From: Girardinichthys multiradiatus
Lineage: Eukaryota; Chordata; Actinopteri; Cyprinodontiformes; Goodeidae
Reading direction: 5' to 3'
NCBI RefSeq assembly: GCF_021462225.1
Contig: NC_061811.1
Span: 5,853,663 to 5,917,662, forward strand
DNA: 64,000 bases
In this document: one piece after another, positions 56,275-64,000 of the stretch
Numbering within the stretch: the stretch's first letter is position 1
Layout: each line of letters opens with the position of its first letter
Translations under genes and position numbers: made by a program
The notes under the pieces: generated by a model
Seen by the model: the letters and a program-made list of their open reading frames with translations, nothing else
Told to the model about the DNA's origin: nothing
Databases searched by the model: none

Positions 56275-58165
56275 ATATAATAAAATATAATTTCTGATTT
56301 ATTTATAAAGCACATTTAAAAACCTCAAACATTTGACCGATGTGTAGTACATTAAGTGAATAAGTAAAAATAGTAAAGTAAAAACAGACACAACAACTCA
56401 CACAATGAGCAAATAAGTCATGCTGTGTTAATGCTTGGGAACAAAGATGAATCTTCAAAAAGGTTTTAAAAAAAGATAGTAAAGGAGCCTTCCAAAAATG
56501 AAGAGGCAACCTGTTCCATAACTTAGAGGCCGCAACCACGAAAGCCCATCACCTCTGACCTTCAGCCTCGTCTTTGGAACGGCCAGGAGCAGCTAGCCAG
56601 TGACCTTAGAGTTGGTGAAGGAGAGTACAGGTGAAGCAGTTATAAAAGAAAAGGTGGAGCAAGGCTATTACATTTAAAAACAACAAACAAAATAGTTTTA
56701 AAATCAATTCTGTGCCACACAGGGAGCCAGTAAAGACACGCCAGCACAGGAGTGAGGTGTTCTCGCCTGTGTGATCGAGTTGAAAGACCAGCAGCTGCAT
56801 TTTGAGCAAGCTAAAGGTGTGAGAGTGCAGCCAGACTGACCCCAAACTACAGCGCATTACAACAATCAAGGCGTGAGGTAATAAAGGCAAATGATCTTTT
56901 CAAAATCCGCTCAGGACAATATTGTCTTGATTTTGGTTATTTGCAGTGATGGGAATAATGGCTCTTTGAAGGGAAACGAATCTTCAGGATCCGTTCCCCT
57001 TCAAAGAGCCGTTCAAATGAGACGTTTAAAAGATCCCTTTTTGAAAATGTGCACATTATGAAGGACAAGCAATTTTCCCCTAATATAGTGTTAAATATAT
57101 GCATTTTTGGTAAACCTAGCATGTGTGGGTGAAATTTATAACTAAAGCTACATCATCTGTATTAAGTAAAATTAATATATTTTTGAAAAGGTGCAAAATA
57201 GAAGCACATACAAAAAATCTCTTCATGTTTATATTTCCCATGCAGTTCTTTACTAAGTGTTGTGTGCATTAATAACATTTTAATGCTATATGTAACATAG
57301 AAACAAAATTAAAAAAGCAAAATAAAATAAAAAAGAGAAAAAAGTGCACTTGAGCGTCCTCCTACTCTCTCCCTCTGCATGCAGCCTGCGTCGCAGCCAG
57401 GTCGCACGCAGCACACCCTGTCGTCATGACACGTGATGGCAACAAACAGTGAGCAGTGAGCAAGCGCGCTGTATGCTCATATCTACCCCCATTTAGGTTT
57501 CCGTATGTTCGCCGAAATTATATAACATAATTTAAAATTTAATTAAAGTAAATTGAAAAAGTAGCATTATAAGAAAGAAAAGTAGTAAAAAATAAACAGC
57601 TATCACTAACTAAGACCCGAGTCCTATTGTTCAAGGTAACGAGCGGTTCAAAAGAATCGATTTGTTCACGAACGTCACATCACTTGTTATTTGTTGCAGC
57701 GGAAAAAGATTGTTTTTACAACAGAAGTAACTTGTGTGTCAAATCTAAGGTCACCCCCTAATTTTACCCCACAGTCAAAAGAGCCAAGATTCACATGGTG
57801 GGTGTCACAAGGGCCACTTAGGTGGAATATGACCTCTGTCTTTTTATCACTGAAGCTCAAAGAATTCAGGGTCATCCAAGGCTGATTTCATGTAGGCATT
57901 CCAACAAAGACTGAACAGAGTAAGCTTCATGATTTAATCAAAGAAAGACAATTATCAGCATAACAATGAAAAGGAATTACTAATTTCCTCAGGGCAGGGG
58001 ATACAGAGAGAAAGGAAAGGGTCCTAGCATAGATCCCTGAGGCACCCCACAGAGAAAATAAAACTGTGTATGACTCAAACTCATTTATGCTTACACAAAA
58101 AGTTCTGTCAGTCAGGTAAGATGGAAACCACTCCAAAGCTGCACCTTTAATCATAAATTTTTTCA
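56275..58165 (-). pseudogene. CR1/L2-like LINE, 3' part of ORF2, split by hAT element
   Basis: Reading the minus strand from 58165: IKGAALEWFPSYLTDRTFCV, then a GASGIYARTLSF region where GVPQGS is expected, then FHCYADNCLSLIK, where the family has YADD (here YADN). Then, past the hAT insertion (57693 down to 56936), LGGDLRFDTQVTSVVKTIFF, and at 56900-56300 blocks resembling LDYCN..L and KLWNRLPLHFWKAPLLSFFK, ending with a 3' UTR near 56275 (TTTATTTATAAAGCACATTT in plus wording). Stops and shifts are frequent. The clade is not firm; the block order is that of CR1/L2-group RTs. The 5' neighbour of this part lies inverted at 58173-58450. Confidence 0.75.
56944..57685. mobile_element. 742-bp hAT-like element, 8-bp TSD GTTATTTG
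   Basis: Starts CAGTGATGGGAATAATGG and ends CACGAACGTCACATCACTT. Inner ends match as CAGTGATG against AAGTGATG (the outermost base has mutated). The target duplication GTTATTTG is exact at 56936-56943 and 57686-57693. A 16-18-bp hairpin, GGCTCTTTGAAGGG and its inverse, lies at 56960-57010. At the other end GAGCGGTTCAAAAGAATCG..TTCACGAACG repeats the GTTC theme. No transposase is present, so it depends on another source. Confidence 0.88.
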
Positions 58166-58172
58166 AATTTTA

Positions 58173-58450
58173 GGCCAATCTCTAAACTCCCCTTCCTCTC
58201 AAAAAAACTGAAGAAAGTGATGTTTAAACAATTGAATTCATTGTTAGGGAGAAATAGTATTCCTGAAGTGTTTCAGTCAGGTTTTAAAAGCTTCACAGCA
58301 TGGAATGTGCTCTTTTAAGGGTTTTAACGATATATGCTAACCTACTGATGCTGGTAATTATGTTTTCCTTGTGCTTCTAGGCCTTACAGCTGCTTTTCAC
58401 AGTGGATGATGGCATTTTAATTTCTCGTCTTGAGCATTGTGTTGGTATTA
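58173..58450 (+). pseudogene. Inverted 5' part of the same LINE (RT region)
   Basis: On the plus strand: RPISKLPFLSKKLKKVMFKQ, LNSLLGRNSIPEVFQSGFKS, a TAA, then a decayed region containing LTAAFHSGW (in the family DLSAAFDTVDH) and ending LISRLEHCVGI. The next residues in the family (..KG.ALEWF) are exactly where the minus-strand part begins at 58165. So the two parts are consecutive in the protein but opposite in strand. That is the arrangement of a 5' inversion made during LINE insertion (twin priming). Confidence 0.72.
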
Positions 58451-59450
58451 AGACCTGTTTTGTTAATCAAAGCGTGCTTCAAAGCACCAAGTACCACACT
58501 TGTGGCAATACTGCTGTTGACAACAGCCAGGACAGAAGGTCTTGTGGTGTTAAAACATCTTTAAAAAGGCCAGGGTGAATAGGCTCACTGTGAGAACCAG
58601 AAGCTTACATCAGATCAATAAGCTCCTTCAGAACTGTGAGAGACATAGTCTCTAACACGCACTACCTTTTCCCTCCTTTTCACCCCAAACATGACAGATT
58701 TCTCAGTATCACTCATGCTACTACAGTAACAATTTATTTTAACCATGATACAAAACACTTTCAGAACATTATATTCTCATTTCTTATTAACTGAAATATC
58801 TTACACCTGCAAACCCAAAGCAGCAACTAACATACAAGGTATATGCTTTGTAAAACATCAGAAATTATTAAATATGATCATTGCATCAGCTCAGTGCTAC
58901 TCAGAATCATACAGACAGCACTTTGAATATTGGTCATCACTATAATGTAGTACAACACAGTAGTATCCAAAGGTACATAACACACACTACCTTTTTCCTT
59001 CTCTTTTCCCCCAAGCAGAACTGAAGTAAAGCAAAGAGAAATCCTAATCAGGGTGCAGAGACAATGTCTGGGTGTGGGGGGTGAATAGTGTGTGGTGTTG
59101 GGTCAGTCCTAAAGTCACCCTGTTTGTCAGACTTCACCTGACAGCTTTACATGTTTAGATTGCACCTGTCTCCATGCATCTACAAAACTGAGACATTTTC
59201 TCTTGAATCTAAAGCCTCTACAGACAAATTCAAACCGCCCAAACGTGTGATAACACACAAGTGGCTAAACATGGCCACCAAGGTCCACTGGGTCCACAGG
59301 TTAGTGTTTACTTAATAGAACTTCAGCTTGGCTGTGACTTTATAACACCCATTCATTCTCAGAACATTTTCTTTTGTGAAGAAATAAAAATCCAAAAAAT
59401 GTGGCTTTCTTTTTTATTTAGCCCTCTTTACTCTCATACTTCAAAATGAA
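58451..59450. other. Unassigned DNA
   Basis: Nothing recognised. Two phrases, CACACTACCTTTT.CCTTC at 58658 and 58983, are repeated with their surroundings (TAACACGCACTACC, TAACACACACTACC), suggesting a small duplication. Confidence 0.4.
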
Positions 59451-59454
59451 ATCC

Positions 59455-60350
59455 ATTGCCACCAGTTGCCTCCAGAAGTCACCTAATTAGGAAATAGAAT
59501 CTATCTGGGTGTAATTTGATGTCACTATAAATGCATCTGTTCTGTGAAAGCCTCATGAAGAGCAAAGAACACAGCAGACAGGTCAGGGAGATGGTTTTCG
59601 AGAATTTTAAAGTAGGGTTAGGTCATAAAAAAATAACAGAGCACTGTGGCACACATCTGAAAATAGAGAGGGTATGGCATAACTGCTAACCTACCAAGAC
59701 ACGACCATCCACAGGCCAGGCAATGAAAGTTAATAAAAAACGAAAGCCAAGAGGAACATGGTAAGTTTAGAGGAGCAACAAAAATCCACAGCTCAGGTGG
59801 GAGAATCTGTTGACAGAACAGGTATTAGTCAGGATCTCCTGAAATCTGGTCTTCATTGTAGAATGGAAAGAAAGAGAACAATTTTGAAGGAAAGCCCAAA
59901 GTTCTGTTCTCTGTCAAATGAGACAAAAAGATAACTTTTGGACTGTATGCATAGGCTGTGTGAATGAAAACTAACTCTGCACATCAACCTGCACCACACA
60001 GTGAAACACTATAGTGGCAGCATCATGCTGTGGGGATGCTTTACTTCAGAAGGGACAGGGAAGCTTGTCAGAGTTGACTGGAAGAGTATCGGGGAAACTG
60101 TTGCAGGCGAGAGACCTGAGACTGAGATGGAGGTTCATCTTTCAGCAGGACAACGTCCCTAAACACACAGCCAGAGCTACTATGGAGTGGTATAGTTTAA
60201 AGCACATTTCCATGTTAGAATATCCTAGTTAAAGTCCAAATGTAAACTCTGAGAGTGTCAAGACTTGAAAGTAGATATTTGCAGATGCTGTCCATCCAGT
60301 GTGACTGAGCTTGAGCTAAGATAAGAAATAAAATGGATGACAAAAACATT
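59455..60350 (+). pseudogene. Tc1-like transposase relic, nearly full-length
   Basis: The subterminal part CATTGCCACCAGTTGCCTCC..AGAAGTCACCTAATTAGG leads into transposase wording on the plus strand: CAGACAGGTCAGGGAGATGG, GCAGCATCATGCTGTGGGGATG (the MLWGC block), GGGACAGGGAAGCTTGTCAG, TTTCAGCAGGACAACGTCCC (FQQDNVPKHTA, second catalytic Asp), CTACTATGGAGTGGTA and AGACTTGAAAG. The frame at 60014-60232 is a surviving piece. The family-typical SPDLNPIEN block is reduced to TAGTTAAAGTCCAAATGT. A gap removes the first catalytic Asp region. Inactive and old. Confidence 0.75.
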
Positions 60351-60424
60351 TCAGTACCTAGTTGGACAAAGCTAGAAGTTAAAAACCTCAGAAGACTTAA
60401 AGATGGTAATCACATGAAACTACA

Positions 60425-60805
60425 GTATGGGGTAAGAACGCTGTCAAAAACAATGTGTATGTAAAGACGGAAATGTGTGCATATTAGTCAATAGTTGTGC
60501 ATAAATAAAATCCAAAAGAGGTATTGTATATTTTCTCTATAAGAATACAAAATAAAATGTTACAGCTTCAAGAAATTACAAACACAAAGTTCAAGTTTAC
60601 AGTTGTGGTTTATTCTTTATGAATACAAACTGCTATAACAGTTTGTGAATGCGATTTCTTTTCTTTGAGAATACGAATTTACATCAGCAACTTGGCGTCA
60701 CGTGATCTCAGGCTGGTTAGTGGAGCACAGAGTTAGTCGATTTGCGTTGCGCATGCGCCGTCACACTCCTCACTGCCAGTTTTTGACAGCGTTCTTACCC
60801 CATAC
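60425..60805. mobile_element. 381-bp MITE with 27-bp perfect TIRs and TACA TSD
   Basis: Starts GTATGGGGTAAGAACGCTGT + CAAAAAC and ends with the exact reverse complement, 27 bp without mismatch. TACA lies outside both ends (60421-60424 and 60806-60809). Because C precedes TACA on both sides, a 5-base reading CTACA is also possible. The interior includes CTTGGCGTCACGTGATCTCAG and GCGTTGCGCATGCGCCGTCAC (CG-rich) and several GAATAC motifs, but no ORF. It is non-autonomous and the superfamily is unknown to me. Confidence 0.88.
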
Positions 60806-60809
60806 TACA

Positions 60810-62238
60810 GATTCAGATTTTTATTTATAAAATGTTTTAAAAGCTATATATTATTTTTACCACTTCACAATTTATTAATTGAAATCAGGATAAAATAGAT
60901 AAATGTTTGCAGGGACTGGTGGACAACTATTAAAAAAAATACAAGGAATTAAGCTTATCATTTTCTTTGTACATTTAGACACATCGTTTTTTAAGAGACC
61001 TTTTTTGAGAACTTAGAGAGAAGGAGGCTTTTGGCTGCTCTCTTGTACAGGTGCTGCCACAGCAAGTCAGTACAACTTGCACACACACTTGGTAAAGTTT
61101 TTACTGATGCAACCGGGAATCAAACCCATGTCCTCTGCATCAAAGATGCGGATTTATCCCACTACATCATAAATGTCTTGTACTATTAATGTAAGTATAG
61201 TCCACAAGAAATTTTTTTATCTTGCAGCAAACACATTCGTGAAATATTGTATTAGAAGTTTGATTTTCTTTCCTATCTAGTGTCCAGCTTGGATCTATTG
61301 CAGCTTTATCAGTTGTGATATCAGTGCTGACACCACGATGTAGAAAACAAGAAGATGAAAAGGAGGTCCTGTCAGGTTATGTGAAGTACTGGTCATCCTA
61401 AATTTGTTTCTAGTTTATTAGTCCTGAAAGCCTTATGATGTCTTCAATTTAGATTCTCAGGTCTGTGTCTGAGGTAACCTGCATATGACAGGAGGATTGC
61501 ATCATGTTGCAAGTTGGACTAGGACCTGCTGGGGAAACTGGCAGTCTGTCTGTGCTCTTCTACCCTTCTCTGTTTCTAGAATGTTGTGAAACACTGGGCT
61601 GGTTTTGACAATGTTGCTTATATGTCTCAAAGTTGAGTTTTTTAAACGTTTGAATTGCACTATTCTGAATCAGAATAATATGGCCGATTGAAGATAACTG
61701 ACAGCCACATCCAGTTTGAAAATACATAATTAAAAAAGAGAACAAGCAAATTAACCCCCGAAATCAACAGATTGTCATGCGTTAACCACAAGTTCTCAAA
61801 ATGGATCTTTCTCCTCATCTGAAAGCTGCACAGATGGAACCACAGACTTGAAAGCTACTAACTTAGGCTCATTTGTATGTTTGGCAAGGCACAAAACCTT
61901 ATCAGTGCTGTTTACACAGTTCAGTGTAATGCAGCTCGCTGACATAATGAGCAGCTGATGACTGTGGCCTCAGATGACATATGCATTCAGAGACCAGCGA
62001 CCGGCAGGGAAAGCAGCCAGAAACACCAATACTGACATTCAGAGCACTGTGTGTGAACAGCAAAGCAGTAAACACGTTTACACTTACAGTCACAAATGCA
62101 TTAATTCAACTGTCCCGTTTCTACCGCGACACAAACTGGCACCAGTCACCTTCCATATGCTTCCAGAGGTATAACCAGGCTCTCTACAAGCACAGGAGTT
62201 AGTATGTTTTAAATATATTGTAACCACAACAGAGCCTT
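60810..62238. other. Unassigned DNA with a tRNA-like remnant
   Basis: On the minus strand 61107-61175 reads GTAGTGGGATAAATCCGCAT..GGGTTTGATTCCCGG. The last part is one base from the pol III B box (GGTTCGANTCC). An anticodon stem does not close convincingly. This may be a tRNA pseudogene or the head of a SINE. The rest holds nothing recognised; overlapping ORFs near 61981-62202 lack domains. Confidence 0.3.
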
Positions 62239-62239
62239 G

Positions 62240-62880
62240 CAAAATTATTCGTACGGCTTGAATTTAGTTTTTTTTTTACATTTTGTCACATTACAACCAC
62301 AAACTTCAGTGTATTTCTTTGTGATATTATGTGATAGACCAACACAAAGTAATGCATAGTTGTAAATAAAAATGAAATAAAAATGTGAAAAATACGTTTC
62401 TGCCACTGTTGCACATCCAGAGACGTTTTGGATATTTTTCTTTGAGAAATAGCGCACATTAATTTTGAAGTCAAATTCTGAATTGGATTTGCATCTGGAC
62501 TTTGACTGGGCCATTCTAACACATGAATATGCTTTGATCTAAATCACTCCATTCTATCTCTGGCTGTATGTTTAGGGTGGTTGTTCTGCTGGAAGGCGAA
62601 CCTCTGCCGAGGACTTAAATTTTCTGCAGCCTCTAATAGATTTTCTTCAAGGATTGTCCTGTATTTAGCTTAATCCATCTTCCCATCAACTCTGACCAGG
62701 TTCCCAGCCCCTCCTGCAGAAAAGCATCCCCTCAACATGATGCTGCCACCATCAAGTGTGATCGTCTGGATGCTGTGTTTAGGTTGATGTTCAGTGTTTG
62801 TTTTTCTCAACACATGTCGCTATGCATTTAGGGCAAATGGTCTCATTTAAGCAGAGCATCTTCTTCCTGCATGGCTTATG
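62240..62880 (-). pseudogene. Tc1-like relic, left half with transposase on minus strand
   Basis: The terminus CTTGCAAAATTATTCGTACG, then TTTTGTCACATTACAACCAC and TATGTGATAGACCAACACAAAG (terminal repeat), followed by GGACTTTGACTGGGCCATTC, GTATGTTTAGGGTGGTTGTTC, TCTGACCAGGTTCCCAGCCC, AACATGATGCTGCCACCATC. These phrases give, reversed, the C-terminal to central transposase blocks. It belongs to the same family as 59455 and 26380. The copy stops at about 62880, next to the L2 LINE. Confidence 0.75.
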
Positions 62881-62905
62881 GGAGCATCTTCTCCCGATCC
62901 AGATC

Positions 62906-63869
62906 ATTAAGTACTGGTGCCCCCCAGGAGTGTGTTCTATCCCCACTCCTCTTCTCTCTGTACACAAATGACTGCACCTCATCGGACTCGTCCGTGAAAC
63001 TCCTTAAGTTTGCAGACGACACCACTGTCATTGGACTGATCCAGGACGGTGATGAGTCTGCATACAGACAGCAGGTGGATCGGCTGGTACACTGGTGCGG
63101 TCAGAACTACCTTGAACTGAACCCACTCAAGACTGTGGAAATGGTGGTGGGCTTTCGGAGAACACCACCCTCATACACCCCCCTCACCATCCTCAACAAC
63201 ACTGTATCGGCCTGGACCACTTCAGGTTCTTAGGAACCACCATCTCTGAGGACCTGAGATGGTCTTCACACATAGACACTGTTTGAAAGAAGGCCCAGCA
63301 GAGACTGTACTTCCTGAGGCAACTCAAGAAGTTCAACCTTCCACAGGAGCTGTTGGTCATCTTCTACACTGCCATCATTCAGTCTGTCCTGTCTTCATCC
63401 ATCTCAGTGTGGTTTGGCTCATCCACAAAACAGGACAGGTCCAGACTGCAACGAATAATCAGGACTGCAGAGAGAATAATCAGGGCTGACCTTCCCTCCA
63501 TCCAGGACTTATACAGGTCTAGGGTCAAGAAAAGAGCTGCTAAAATCTCTGCAGACCCCACATACCCTGCACATAAACTGTTCAGAGCTTTACCTTCAGG
63601 TGGCGCTACAGAGCACTGTTCACTAAAACCAGCCGCCACAGAGACAGTTTCTTCCCCCAGGCTGTTTCTCTGATGAACATTCAATAGAGAACAAAACAAC
63701 ATCATACAGATGTTGCAAATGCACCTTTTTATTATATATGTGTATATTGTACATTGTAAATATGTATATTCTGTAATACAAAAACAAAACCAAAGAGCAA
63801 AGTGTACCGGAGTCAAATTCCTTGTTTGTATGTACGAACTTGGCAATAAAGCTTATTCTGATTCTGATT
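62906..63869 (+). pseudogene. L2-group LINE, copy B, 5' truncated
   Basis: Begins inside RT motif B: STGAPQECVLSPLLFSLYTN (Gly to Glu in PQG), then motif C KLLKFADDTTVIGL, YRQQVDRLVHWCGQNYLELN, LKTVEMVVGFRRTPPSYTPL. A one-base loss near 63211 and a TGA at the R of DTVRKK break the frame. Then QQRLYFLRQLKKFNLPQELL and DLPSIQDLYRSRVKKRAAKI follow, with the 3' UTR and tail GCAATAAAGCTTATTCTGAT. Sequence identity with copy A (32298-33043) is about 97-98 percent by eye over the shared part, so the family was active fairly recently. Confidence 0.9.
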
Positions 63870-64000
63870 ATGGAAATCAGGACTTCTCTCTTTCCTTCAA
63901 AAATAACGTCCTTCTTTCTACTCTTCCACGAACAGCAGATTTCTGCCTGACTAACAACTGTTCTGTCAACACTTTCTCCCACCTGAGCTGTGGGTATTTC
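63870..64000. other. Unassigned DNA at window end
   Basis: Short flank after the L2 tail; nothing recognised. Confidence 0.4.

Noticed and set aside
62200..64000. A functional reverse transcriptase gene in L2 copy B
   Set aside because: It starts inside motif B, has a damaged PQG and two frame breaks, and lacks endonuclease and the first RT half.

Overview
The window is nuclear DNA from a ray-finned fish. The evidence is the set of repeat families: Rex3 (both classical Rex3 PCR primer sites are present), Rex1/L2/CR1-group LINEs, several Tc1-like families, a DD36E Tc1-like element, hAT-type MITEs, and a long (CA)n microsatellite. It is AT-rich, and nearly every recognisable reading frame is transposon-derived and broken. 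I found no convincing host protein-coding gene, rRNA, functional tRNA or CRISPR. The species cannot be named; the repeat types would fit a cyprinodontiform-like teleost, but that is only an impression.

Layout. 1-1490: a 165-bp hAT-like MITE (435-599) and A-rich DNA. 1492-7205: a nested stack, with an EnSpm/Tnp2-like transposase fragment cut by a Rex3 copy, which was itself entered by a 391-bp dispersed repeat and by a Tc1 element. 7206-7800: a LINE 3' end. 8312-8410: a (CA)n tract. 10186-11251: a Tc1-like element with DD36E spacing and a truncated transposase. 18277-19883: a full-length Tc1 element with an intact 334-aa transposase. 21382-24075: a Rex1/L2-group LINE. 26380-31000: Tc1 relics and a 22-bp perfect hairpin. 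31101-33425: a 2.3-kb element with about 280-bp terminal inverted repeats, a 5-bp target duplication and an internal L2 insertion. 35319-37031: a repeat-like segment carrying a 31-copy 24-bp minisatellite. 37466-38522: a second copy of the dispersed repeat and an antisense Rex3-like relic. 40105-42165: a Tc1 relic, a decayed THAP-domain exon and a Rex3 5' end. 43180-48915: four Tc1-type relics and an L2 tail. 49741-50442: a TIR element. 54232-56225: a LINE 3' end split by a third Tc1 copy. 56275-58450: a LINE whose 5' part is inverted, split by a 742-bp hAT element. 59455-60350: a Tc1 relic. 60425-60805: a 381-bp MITE with 27-bp perfect TIRs. 62240-63869: a Tc1 relic followed by a second L2 copy.

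The elements do not form a pathway. What they show is relative age. Younger, near-identical families (the three 1.6-kb Tc1 copies and the two L2 copies) sit inside or among much older relics. The most informative items are the intact Tc1 copy with its IR/DR termini, the DD36E transposase, the long-TIR element at 31101-33425, the MITE at 60425-60805, and the LINE with a 5' inversion of twin-priming type.
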